From: an uncultured Bacilli bacterium
GTDB taxonomy: Bacteria > Bacillota_I > Bacilli_A > RF39 > UBA660
Direction: 5' to 3'
Assembly (NCBI GenBank): GCA_905236935.1
Contig: CAJOQL010000079.1
Location: 1 to 48,839 of the forward strand
Length of the DNA stretch: 48,839 nt
Below, piece by piece: positions 1-7,089 of this stretch. A program made the translations under genes and the position numbers. How positions within the stretch are numbered: position 1 is the first letter of the stretch; each line of letters starts with the position of its first letter. A model generated the notes under the pieces. That model saw nothing but the letters and a program-made list of their open reading frames with translations, searched no databases and had not been told where the DNA came from.

Positions 1-56
1 AGACAATTAAGATATTTATTGCTATATTTTACATGTACATCACCCCTTTCAAAGCA

Positions 57-91
57 ATAAAAAAAGAACTGATTTTTAATCAATTCTTGCT
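57..91 (-). terminator. Rho-independent terminator after the yabG-like gene
   Basis: On the minus strand an 11-bp stem (AAGAATTGATT pairing AATCAGTTCTT with one G-U pair, three-base loop) is followed by a T-rich run at 57-66. It lies about 160 bases downstream of the yabG-like stop codon and closes that transcript. Bases 92-253 between them are AT-rich and show no gene. Confidence 0.75.
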
Positions 92-253
92 ATGTTTAAT
101 CGGTTAATGAAGTTTGTACATTTACTTACTTATGAATATCTCGCCCTATTAAAATGACTTATAATTTTTTCATATTTTTATGCATTTTTTACTAATTTTT
201 AGCATTTTTTTAGTTTTTTATATTTTTGCAATTCCTTTATTTATCTGGGATTG

Positions 254-535
254 CTAATCTACGCTTATTTTTTTGTCAGTATCACAGTGAAGAATTCTTG
301 CTGGTAAATAAAAAAACTCATTGCGATCAGATATATCTGGTGTTTCAATAGTATCTTCAAAATTATCTTCAGATGATTTTTTATAAATTTTTAAATCATC
401 GATTGGACTATCTGCATAAAGACGAATATTTTCTCCCTTTAAATAGCAGATATTATCTTCAATATTCAAAATTCTAAATATAATATCATGGTTATAACTA
501 ATTCTAGTAACTTTATCACCTTTTTTTAGATCCAT
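254..535 (-). CDS. Short YabG-like protein, N-terminal domain only
   Basis: The 93-residue product begins MDLKKGDKVTRISYNHDIIF and contains an 'RLYADSP' segment and a final 'FFYLPARILHCD'. These match, in order, the first ~100 residues of the spore-coat protease YabG. From memory YabG is about 280-290 residues; the rest of the protein, including the protease part, is missing and is not found in any frame in the 250 bases downstream. The ATG at 535 follows AGGTGG at good spacing. An upstream in-frame ATG at 562 falls inside the terminator of the preceding gene and is rejected. In B. subtilis yabG sits beside rsmA, as here apart from the lysozyme gene between them, which supports the assignment. 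It is either a decayed remnant or a stand-alone SH3-like domain protein. Activity as a protease is not supported. Confidence 0.6.
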   Translation of the reverse strand: MDLKKGDKVTRISYNHDIIFRILNIEDNICYLKGENIRLYADSPIDDLKIYKKSSEDNFEDTIETPDISDRNEFFYLPARILHCDTDKKISVD

Positions 536-560
536 TGTTCCACCTATCATAAATGTATGC

Positions 561-592
561 AAAAAAAGTAGATAATATTATAAATTATCTAC
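561..592 (-). terminator. Terminator of the lysozyme-like gene
   Basis: A perfect 9-bp stem (GTAGATAAT / ATTATCTAC at 568-576 and 584-592) is followed on the minus strand by seven Ts. It sits 20 bases after the lysozyme stop and before the yabG-like ribosome binding site, so the two genes are separate transcripts. Confidence 0.85.
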
Positions 593-611
593 AAAAAATT
601 TAATAGTTAAA

Positions 612-1964
612 TTATATGTTAGTAACTGTACTATTAACGGATTGTTTGGTTGAACGAGCATATGTAAGAGATTTTTTATATGTATTTAATAGTAGTTTTA
701 ACATTTCTGATACTTTTTCTTCTTTTTTCATTGAGAGCACTACTAAGTCAACATATTTTTTAGCCTCATCGGCTACCCATGAATTATTAATTTTGTTTAT
801 TTCTTCATTAGAGAGCTTATTAATTAGTGCTTCTAATTCGTTGATACTTGTATTTAAAACGCTCATTATTTCTGTTACTTTATTAATATTTAGTTGTATG
901 ATATTTGTATTTTGGGTTGTTGGTGTTTGTATAACTTGTGGATTAAAATCTGTTGTTAAATTTTTATTAAAAGGTAATGCTGTGCTTATAGTTGATGTTT
1001 TATTTGAAGGCAAATTTGTATTAAGTATTTGGGTTGTATTATTTTTTCTACCATTATTATTATCAAGTATACTAACAAGTTCTGGAGATAACCCAGATAG
1101 GCGTGCATATTCTGCATCACTTAATCCATCTCTACTTGCTATATATAAATTGTAAACAGCTGGTGGTAATTGCTTTGCAAGTTCTGGATTAGCATTAAAA
1201 AATTCAACTTGGTCTTTACTCATTCTATTTGACATTGGATTGCTATAGGGCTGATTAAAATCAAATTGTCTTCCTATATCTCCATAATAACCACTTTCAT
1301 CTACCGCTCTATTAAACTCTTCCTGGGACATATTAGCAAGTTCTGTTTTAGTATATTGAGTTTCAAGACGTGCGATTGCATCTTTTGCATCTTGACCAGA
1401 ATATCTACCAGTATAACTACTTTCTAATTTTTTAACGAAATGATCTGGACCTGTCATTGGAGAAAAACTTCCTTGATAAGAAGAAGCTGGTGTTGAATCT
1501 AAAACACTAAAATAATTATTTTGATTAGCACCATAATAACGAGATCTACCTATTTCTTCATTTGCTTGCCAATTTCCTCCTGGATCAGGTGCTTCATAAG
1601 CAGCACAAAAATTTACTGTACATCTTTCTAAATCTGCATCTGTACATTTTTGCAAGTCATCATATAAATTTACACCTGCATATCCATTATAAATAGTTTG
1701 TAATTCATGGTCCATGAATGCTACTTGACCTTCAATTGAGGTTGGACTTAATCCATTATTATTACAATAATTGACTAAATTATTAACTCTATCACCAGTC
1801 CATTGACAAATTCCACCTGCGCCACTATTTGGATTATATGATTTAGGATCTAATTGATTACTTTCATAAATCATATTTGTCATAATAGCTTTGGCTCCAG
1901 ATGGACTATAATGATAAGTGTTTACTAATAAATCATTTATTAGTTTTACATTATCTTCATACAT
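612..1964 (-). CDS. Phage-tail-type lysozyme with WXG100-like C-terminal tail
   Basis: A 450-residue protein without a signal peptide or membrane segment. Residues 1-155 resemble the phage tail lysozyme domain (goose-lysozyme fold): the likely catalytic Glu is E34 in 'MIYESNQLDP', followed by 'GAGGICQWTGDR' and 'FMDHELQ'. Residues about 160-355 are a Ser/Asn/Pro/Thr-rich linker. Residues about 355-450 form two predicted helices around 'SWVADEAKKYV' (W396), which resembles the helix-turn-helix hairpin of WXG100/ESAT-6 proteins. This suggests a leaderless effector or cell-wall hydrolase exported by an ESX/T7SS-like route, which is inference. SD GGAGG precedes the ATG. The gene has its own promoter and terminator and sits between rsmA and the yabG-like gene as an independent insert. 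Peptidoglycan hydrolase activity is likely; the secretion route is uncertain. Confidence 0.75.
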   Translation of the reverse strand: MYEDNVKLINDLLVNTYHYSPSGAKAIMTNMIYESNQLDPKSYNPNSGAGGICQWTGDRVNNLVNYCNNNGLSPTSIEGQVAFMDHELQTIYNGYAGVNLYDDLQKCTDADLERCTVNFCAAYEAPDPGGNWQANEEIGRSRYYGANQNNYFSVLDSTPASSYQGSFSPMTGPDHFVKKLESSYTGRYSGQDAKDAIARLETQYTKTELANMSQEEFNRAVDESGYYGDIGRQFDFNQPYSNPMSNRMSKDQVEFFNANPELAKQLPPAVYNLYIASRDGLSDAEYARLSGLSPELVSILDNNNGRKNNTTQILNTNLPSNKTSTISTALPFNKNLTTDFNPQVIQTPTTQNTNIIQLNINKVTEIMSVLNTSINELEALINKLSNEEINKINNSWVADEAKKYVDLVVLSMKKEEKVSEMLKLLLNTYKKSLTYARSTKQSVNSTVTNI

Positions 1965-2026
1965 TTTTATACCTCCAATAAACTTGTTTTATAATCCTTT
2001 ATTATTTTTAGATATCCTCTAGTTTA

Positions 2027-2056
2027 ATTATAAACATAATTAAAATGGCTAGTCAA
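2027..2056 (-). promoter_or_regulatory. Sigma-A-type promoter of the lysozyme-like gene
   Basis: TTGACT (2051-2056) and TATAAT (2027-2032) are separated by 18 bases on the minus strand, about 60 bases upstream of the lysozyme start. It lies after the rsmA terminator, so the gene is transcribed alone. Confidence 0.7.
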
Positions 2057-2120
2057 TAAAATAGTTTTGTTATATATGTAAACGAATTGTTAATCGTAAT
2101 GTTTAATAAGAATTACTTTA

Positions 2121-2151
2121 AATTAAAAAATAGCTAAGGAAATAGCCATTT
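2121..2151 (-). terminator. rsmA terminator
   Basis: On the minus strand a 9-bp stem (AAATGGCTA / TAGCTATTT, one G-U pair, six-base loop) is followed by a run of six Ts, just downstream of the rsmA stop codon. Confidence 0.8.
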
Positions 2152-2158
2152 TGTTGTA

Positions 2159-2935
2159 TTATAAATTATCTACAATGTTAATAAATATTTCTAATGGTAA
2201 GTCTTCAGCACGATTATTTAATGAGTATCCATTATTGTTAAGAATTTGCTCTATTTTAGTTAAATCGTAAGATTTTAAATTATTACGTAAATTTTTTCTT
2301 TTATATTGAAATGCATCTTTTAAAAATTTATTAAAATTATGGAAGTTTAAATTATTTTTTTCTTTAGTAGTAAATTTTACAACTACACTATCAACATTTG
2401 GAATTGGATAAAAACATTTACGATTTACATTAAATAGTAATTCAATATTATAAAAATAGTTTAGTAGTACAGTAATATATCCATATTCTTTTGTTTTGGG
2501 TTTAGCGGTTAATCTTTCACCTACTTCTTTTTGCATCATCAATGTAAGTGATTTAATATTTAAATTTGTTAGTGTTAACTTTTCAATTATTGGGGTTGTT
2601 ATATAATATGGAATATTTGCTACTACATATATATTTTCATAAGGAATATTTTTAATATCTTCTTCTATATTAGATGATAATATATCATTAAATATAAAAT
2701 TAGTTTTATCGTTTTTAATTAAAGATAATCTTTCTTTTAAAGAATCATCAATTTCATAACATAAAAGATTACAATTATGTTTTTGTAAAAATTTAGTTAA
2801 ATTTCCACTTCCTGGACCAACTTCAATAATTAAATCATTTTCTGTTGGTTTTATTGTATTTGCTATCTTTTCAAGAATACTTTTATCATTTAAAAAATTT
2901 TGACCAAATCTTTTTTTAAAAATGTGTTGTTCCAT
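2159..2935 (-). CDS. rsmA: 16S rRNA (A1518/A1519-N6)-dimethyltransferase RsmA/KsgA
   Basis: Dimethylates two adjacent adenines in the 3'-terminal helix of 16S rRNA using S-adenosylmethionine, late in 30S assembly. The protein is 258 residues. It starts MEQHIFKKRFGQNFLND, the typical KsgA N terminus. The SAM-binding GPGSG is at residues 40-44, and the catalytic motif NIPYYIT is at about 107-113 in place of NLPYY/NIPYN. The ATG at 2935 was chosen because AGAGGTG precedes it and the family starts there. An upstream in-frame ATG (2998) would give an atypical 21-residue extension running through the previous gene's terminator. As in B. subtilis, it lies near tatD and a 3D-domain gene. Confidence 0.95.
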   Translation of the reverse strand: MEQHIFKKRFGQNFLNDKSILEKIANTIKPTENDLIIEVGPGSGNLTKFLQKHNCNLLCYEIDDSLKERLSLIKNDKTNFIFNDILSSNIEEDIKNIPYENIYVVANIPYYITTPIIEKLTLTNLNIKSLTLMMQKEVGERLTAKPKTKEYGYITVLLNYFYNIELLFNVNRKCFYPIPNVDSVVVKFTTKEKNNLNFHNFNKFLKDAFQYKRKNLRNNLKSYDLTKIEQILNNNGYSLNNRAEDLPLEIFINIVDNL

Positions 2936-2961
2936 AACTACACCTCTAGAAAATTTTATCA

Positions 2962-2986
2962 TAAAAAAGGATAGTTTAAAACTATC
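2962..2986 (-). terminator. Terminator of the 3D-domain gene
   Basis: GATAGT/ACTATC stem with a five-base loop followed by six Ts on the minus strand. The stem includes the stop codon of the 3D-domain gene (2982-2984). Confidence 0.75.
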
Positions 2987-3515
2987 TATTATAACCATAT
3001 CTTAAGATATTATAACTTATATAGTGTCTTCCAATATAATCAGCTGCAAAGCTTTCTGATTCTACTAAAAGATCTAAATCAGTACCAAGAACGCCTCTAT
3101 CTAAGACAATAGCAGTTATTTTTCCTTTTTCATTGATTACGTTGCCATCAAATTCTAATATTGTACCACATGGTAAGTTCTTAGAAGATGCTACAATTCT
3201 AACTGTACCATAATCTTTATCTTGATATGTATCTGTGCCATCTAAAACATTTTGACCATTACAACCTAAATGTCCATTGCATAAAGGACAATCTGCTGCA
3301 TAACCAGTTAAATCTCCATTATAAACATCAATTGGTGTATATAAATCATTTCTTCTAATTTCTTCATATTTTATGGCCATAGCATGTAAGTCTAAAGTTT
3401 TATTTAAATTGTTATTTGTTGTTTTAGTTTCTGAATGAGGAATATTAACCTCAGTGCACATAAAAATTAAAAATATTATTACTAAACTTTTTATTATGTT
3501 TAATATCTTTTTTAT
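2982..3515 (-). CDS. Secreted 3D-domain (YabE/YocH-type) cell-wall protein with probable AUA start
   Basis: The C-terminal ~80 residues carry the 3D domain, a double-psi-barrel lytic transglycosylase fold, with conserved aspartates in 'VLDRGVLGTDLDLLVES'. A preceding 'YAADCPLCNGHLGC' Cys cluster may bind metal or form disulfides. The first ATG, at 3461, has no ribosome binding site. The frame stays open upstream to a TGA at 3522-3524 and encodes a typical signal peptide (KK followed by ILNIIKSLVIIFLIF). GGGTGA lies six bases before an ATA at 3513-3515, so the native start is probably ATA (or ATT at 3516-3518), giving about 177 residues. yabE occupies this place between tatD and rsmA in B. subtilis. 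The role is likely peptidoglycan remodelling during growth, germination or resuscitation; this is inferred from the family. Confidence 0.75.
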   Translation of the reverse strand: MKKILNIIKSLVIIFLIFMCTEVNIPHSETKTTNNNLNKTLDLHAMAIKYEEIRRNDLYTPIDVYNGDLTGYAADCPLCNGHLGCNGQNVLDGTDTYQDKDYGTVRIVASSKNLPCGTILEFDGNVINEKGKITAIVLDRGVLGTDLDLLVESESFAADYIGRHYISYNILRYGYNR

Positions 3516-3552
3516 AATTATTCACCCACACTTCAAGATAATTGTAGCATGT

Positions 3553-4308
3553 TTAGTTTTTGATGTCAAAAATATCGTGAAAATTATGTTCTAATGTAAT
3601 GGACAGTTCTTCTAAACTAATATTATAAATACTTAATAATTCGTCAGCTATAAATTTTAAATACATTGGTTCATTAGGTAGACCACGTAATGGAGATGGA
3701 GTTAAATAAGGACTATCTGTTTCTAATAAAATTGATGATAAAGGAATTTCTTTTAAAGTATCTCGAAGATGAGAGTTTTTAAAAGTTAAAACTCCACCTA
3801 TTCCTAATTTAAATCCTAGTTTTAAATACTCTTTTGCTGTTTCAATACTACCAGAAAAGCAATGAATGATGCCCTTTAAGTGATATTTTTTTAAAGTCTT
3901 AATTAAATCATCAGTAGCATCACGATTATGAATTATTACTGGTAAGTTATATTCTTCAGCTAGTTTGAAAAAGTTTTCTAAAAGACTAATTTGTTTTTCT
4001 TTATTTTCTTTATTATGAAAATAGTCTAGTCCTATTTCTCCAATAGCAATTATTTTTGGATTATGAATATTTTCTTTAATTAAGTTAATGTTTTCTTGTA
4101 AATTTTCTATAATATTATCTGGATGAATACCAAGGGCTCCATAGACATTTGTATGCTTATTTGCTAAGGATATAACTTCCTTATTAGTTTTTAAATTATA
4201 ACCATTTATAATTATTCTTTTAATATTGTTATTTTTTAAGTTTTCAATAATGTCTTCTGGATTAAAATAAGATGTACTTAATATATGACAATGAGTATCG
4301 GTAAACAT
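3553..4308 (-). CDS. tatD: TatD-family metal-dependent hydrolase/DNase
   Basis: A 251-residue TIM-barrel metalloenzyme. Visible metal ligands are the N-terminal HCH in 'TDTHCHI' (residues 6-8), the Glu of 'GEIGLDYFH', the histidines in 'VIIHNRDA' and 'GIIHCFSG', and the Asp of 'LLETDSPYLTP'. TatD enzymes act as 3'-5' exonucleases on DNA or RNA in repair and turnover. The length is normal for the family. The start is supported by AAAGGAG. It follows metG directly, as in B. subtilis (metS-yabD), with a hairpin terminator between them that may reduce read-through. Confidence 0.93.
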   Translation of the reverse strand: MFTDTHCHILSTSYFNPEDIIENLKNNNIKRIIINGYNLKTNKEVISLANKHTNVYGALGIHPDNIIENLQENINLIKENIHNPKIIAIGEIGLDYFHNKENKEKQISLLENFFKLAEEYNLPVIIHNRDATDDLIKTLKKYHLKGIIHCFSGSIETAKEYLKLGFKLGIGGVLTFKNSHLRDTLKEIPLSSILLETDSPYLTPSPLRGLPNEPMYLKFIADELLSIYNISLEELSITLEHNFHDIFDIKN

Positions 4309-4321
4309 ATTATGCTCCTTT

Positions 4322-4350
4322 CAAAAATAGGTGATTTTATTCACCTATTT
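4322..4350 (-). terminator. Hairpin terminator/attenuator between metG and tatD
   Basis: A perfect 10-bp stem (AAATAGGTGA / TCACCTATTT) with a six-base loop, followed by TTTTTG on the minus strand. The metG stop codon is in the loop, and the tatD Shine-Dalgarno sequence begins right after the T run. Confidence 0.7.
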
Positions 4351-5878
4351 CAATTCTATTAAATAAAATTTGTGGTTCTTTTAAAGTGCTATTTGATGGA
4401 TATAAACCAAAAGTTTTAGTAGTTTCATAAGAGGTTAAATCAGTATTTAATAAATCAAATATTTTTTCACTTGTATCAGGCATAAAAGCTTGTAAGTATA
4501 CGGCACATACTCTTATAGTTTCAATTAAATTATAAAGAACTGTTTTTAATCTATCTGTTTTAGTTTCATCTTTAGCTAAAATCCATGGTGTTGTTTCATC
4601 AATATATTTATTAGCAGCTCTTAAAATATCAAAAATATGAGTAATGCTATCCGCAACTCTTAATTTATCCATATCTTCTTTAATCTTATTTCCTAAATTT
4701 TCACAAAGATTAATTAAATTATTATCTAGTTCTTCATTCACTTTTGTATTTTCTACTACACCATTAAAATATTTATGACTCATAGCAATAGTGCGATTTA
4801 CTAAGTTTCCTAAAATATTTGCTAAGTCAGAATTGTTACGTTCTGCTATTAAATCTTCAGTGATATTCCCATCATCTGCAAATGGAGTTTCATGTAAAAC
4901 ATAATATCTAATAGTATCTAATCCATATTTATTTACTAAATCATCAGCATATAAGACATTTCCTTTAGATTTACTCATTTTGTCAGAACCAGTTAATAAC
5001 CATGGGTGACCAAATACTTGTTTTGGAAGTGGTAAATCTAGGGCCATTAAGAGAATTGGCCAATAAATAGTGTGGAATCTAATAATATCTTTACCAATTA
5101 AATGTAAATCAGCTGGCCAATATTTTTTAAATTCTTCAGATTGACTATCAGTATCATAACCTGGGAAGGTTATATAGTTTGATAAGGCATCTATCCAAAC
5201 ATAGACAACGTGTTTATCATTAAAATCTACTTTTACTCCCCAATCAAAGGCAGTTCTTGATACACATAAATCTTGTAATCCTGGTTTTAGGAAGTTATTA
5301 ATCATTTCATTTTTTCTTGATTCAGGTTGAATAAATTCAGGATGTTCTTCGATATATTTTATTAATCTATCTTGATATTTAGATAATTTGAAGAAGTATG
5401 CTTCTTCACTTTTCTTTTCTACTTGTCTACCGCAGTCTGGACACTTTCCTTCAATAACTTGCGTTTCAGTAAAGAAAGATTCACAAGGAGTACAGTACCA
5501 TCCTTCATATTTATCTAAGTATATATCTCCTTGGTCATATAATTTTTTAAAGATGTGTTGAATTTTTTTCTTATGTTCAGGATTAGATGTTCTTACAAAT
5601 CTATCATAAGTGGTATTCATTATATCCCAAATTCTTTTAATTTCTGTTGCAGTTTTATCTACAAATTCTTGAGGTGTTAAACCAGCATCTTTAGCTTTTA
5701 ATTCAATTTTTTCACCATGTTCATCAGTTCCAGTTTGAAAATATACATCATAACCTTCTAGTCTTTTATTTCTTGCAATTGCGTCAGCTAAAACAATTTC
5801 ATAAGTATTACCAATATGAGGTTTACCTGATGCATAAGCAATAGCAGTTGAAATATAATATTTCTTTTTTTCTTTCAT
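4337..5878 (-). CDS. metG: Methionyl-tRNA synthetase
   Basis: Charges tRNA-Met for initiation and elongation. The class I signature HIGN is at residues 21-24 ('GKPHIGNTYE') and KMSKS is in 'GSDKMSKSKGN' at about 300. A zinc knuckle with two CxxC pairs ('CTPCESFF...CPDCGR') lies at about 129-149. At 513 residues it has the catalytic and anticodon-binding parts but lacks the C-terminal dimerising tRNA-binding domain found in the ~660-residue B. subtilis enzyme. Expression is controlled by a methionine-specific T-box leader immediately upstream, so it should respond to uncharged tRNA-Met. Confidence 0.96.
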   Translation of the reverse strand: MKEKKKYYISTAIAYASGKPHIGNTYEIVLADAIARNKRLEGYDVYFQTGTDEHGEKIELKAKDAGLTPQEFVDKTATEIKRIWDIMNTTYDRFVRTSNPEHKKKIQHIFKKLYDQGDIYLDKYEGWYCTPCESFFTETQVIEGKCPDCGRQVEKKSEEAYFFKLSKYQDRLIKYIEEHPEFIQPESRKNEMINNFLKPGLQDLCVSRTAFDWGVKVDFNDKHVVYVWIDALSNYITFPGYDTDSQSEEFKKYWPADLHLIGKDIIRFHTIYWPILLMALDLPLPKQVFGHPWLLTGSDKMSKSKGNVLYADDLVNKYGLDTIRYYVLHETPFADDGNITEDLIAERNNSDLANILGNLVNRTIAMSHKYFNGVVENTKVNEELDNNLINLCENLGNKIKEDMDKLRVADSITHIFDILRAANKYIDETTPWILAKDETKTDRLKTVLYNLIETIRVCAVYLQAFMPDTSEKIFDLLNTDLTSYETTKTFGLYPSNSTLKEPQILFNRIEIGE

Positions 5879-5897
5879 TTAAATCAGTCCTTTCTAA

Positions 5898-6095
5898 TAA
5901 AAAAATCCATTAAGTTAAGGACGAATAAACCGTGGTACCACCTTAATTCATGAATTATCATGCACTTTAATCTTTAACGCAGATATACGTTTAAAGCTCC
6001 AGAGCCATGTTCGTTAAGTCTAATTAATTCTCTTTCAGCATATGAGAACTCTCTAAATAATTAGAGGATTAACTACTCTTTCCTTCATCGCTTCA
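5898..6095 (-). promoter_or_regulatory. T-box riboswitch, Met specifier, upstream of metG
   Basis: The conserved antiterminator motif AAGGTGGTACCACGG is at 5930-5944 on the minus strand. A terminator stem (TTAAGG pairing CCTTAA) ends in seven Ts at 5899-5907. The stem I region reads GAACATGGCTCTGGAGC, putting an AUG specifier triplet at 6006-6008. This matches the methionine enzyme downstream. Uncharged tRNA-Met should stabilise the antiterminator through its free CCA end. Confidence 0.93.
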
Positions 6096-6103
6096 ATAAA
6101 ATG

Positions 6104-6132
6104 ATTTTAACACAGCATTTTTGTAAAATCAA
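6104..6132 (-). promoter_or_regulatory. Promoter of the T-box/metG transcript
   Basis: TTGATT (6127-6132) and TAAAAT (6104-6109) with a 17-base spacer on the minus strand, just upstream of the T-box leader. Confidence 0.6.
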
Positions 6133-6188
6133 TAACGATTTTCATCTTTTCATGGATATAAATATTTTGAGATTCTTATTCTATTAGT

Positions 6189-6213
6189 TAAAAAAACACC
6201 TTATTTGGTGTTT
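6189..6213 (-). terminator. Terminator after the small membrane protein gene
   Basis: On the minus strand an AACACC/GGTGTT stem with a six-base loop is followed by six or more Ts. It overlaps the stop codon at 6212. Confidence 0.8.
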
Positions 6214-6550
6214 ATGATATAAATAATGCAATATTTTTATAAATAATATAAATTAATGATAATAATATAATTATTGTAAGTACTATTAATAAATTTTTCT
6301 TATCTTTTTTAATTAAAAAGTGATTAACAATTAATACAACTATAAATGCTACTATAATAAATACTTCATATTTTATGTGAAGAAAAGATAAGCTTCTAAC
6401 ATTATCTGCTAAATTTGTTTCATTTAATCTATTAGTTGTATACATAACTGCAAGCGATGCTAAATTTACAAGTCCTTCATATATACTCCATAAAATAGCA
6501 GATAATCCACAAAGTATAGAATTAATCAAATAATAGTTTTCTTTTTTCAT
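6212..6550 (-). CDS. Small integral membrane protein, unknown
   Basis: The family is not recognised. The 112-residue product starts MKKENYYLINSILC at an ATG preceded by AGGAGG; an upstream in-frame ATG at 6595 has no such site. Three hydrophobic stretches are visible, at about residues 7-36, 62-80 and 88-110. Short charged loops separate them, including 'KKDKKN' before the last. It ends the mfd-spoVT side of the left-arm operon and is followed by a strong terminator. No catalytic motif is visible, so no function is proposed. Confidence 0.6.
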   Translation of the reverse strand: MKKENYYLINSILCGLSAILWSIYEGLVNLASLAVMYTTNRLNETNLADNVRSLSFLHIKYEVFIIVAFIVVLIVNHFLIKKDKKNLLIVLTIIILLSLIYIIYKNIALFIS

Positions 6551-6631
6551 ACTTCCTCCTATTTTTAGGATAAAAAAATTATTAATAAAATGCAAGTTAA
6601 TATAATTATATTTACGGTTTTTTACATTTTG

Positions 6632-7078
6632 TTAATTACTTTGGGATGTTGTTAAAAAGATAGTTATTATTCTAGAAATAAACTTAGTTATTTTAGATAA
6701 GTCTTCATTAGTTTTAGAGTATATAGTTATATTACCAATAATAGTTGAATCTTTTATGATATCTTCATTATATACGTTGCTTGTTTTTTCAGTTATATTG
6801 GAAAATATATCTTTTTCTCTATCTGATATAGATATTTCTAGTTTAAATATCTCAGTTAGTTGATTACATAGTTCGTTTATAAATCTATTATAATTATTTA
6901 AGTAAGAATATTTAGAAATATTTATTTTATTATCATCTAAACTTATTAAAATACTTTCATTGTCTTGAATTTTTAGCTTATTGCGTACTTCTTTAGGAAT
7001 AACAATTCTTCCTAGTTCATCGATTTTTCTTATATAATTATTTGAATTCACATACATCACTAATGATAGTTTGTTCAT
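6632..7078 (-). CDS. spoVT: SpoVT-like AbrB-family transcription regulator
   Basis: The N terminus has the AbrB/SpoVT swapped-hairpin DNA-binding signature 'IRKIDELGRIVIPKEVRNKL', continuing with 'IQDNESILISLDDNKINISKY'. The C-terminal ~90 residues match the size of the small-molecule-binding GAF-like domain of SpoVT, the forespore regulator. It lies directly downstream of mfd, exactly as spoVT does in B. subtilis. At 148 residues it is shorter than the 178-residue Bacillus protein. No strong Shine-Dalgarno is visible; translation may be coupled to mfd, whose stop is 12 bases upstream. An ATG at 7057 ('MYVNSNNY') is an alternative start closer to the family N terminus. The family call is secure; the orthology call rests on synteny. 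Confidence 0.8.
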   Translation of the reverse strand: MNKLSLVMYVNSNNYIRKIDELGRIVIPKEVRNKLKIQDNESILISLDDNKINISKYSYLNNYNRFINELCNQLTEIFKLEISISDREKDIFSNITEKTSNVYNEDIIKDSTIIGNITIYSKTNEDLSKITKFISRIITIFLTTSQSN

Positions 7079-7089
7079 TAGTTTAATTT

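Noticed and set aside
25..60. Good Shine-Dalgarno (AAAGGGGTGA, minus strand) followed by ATGTACATGTAA
   Set aside because: It opens only a three-codon reading frame ending in TAA, and other frames lack a start; any real gene would begin outside the window.
616..1155. Long open frame on the plus strand opposite the lysozyme gene
   Set aside because: No ribosome binding site, unusual composition, and it is antisense to the Ser/Asn-rich linker and helical tail of a clearly supported gene.
2936..2998. Upstream in-frame ATG extension of rsmA
   Set aside because: It runs through the terminator and stop region of the preceding gene; family alignment and the Shine-Dalgarno support 2935.
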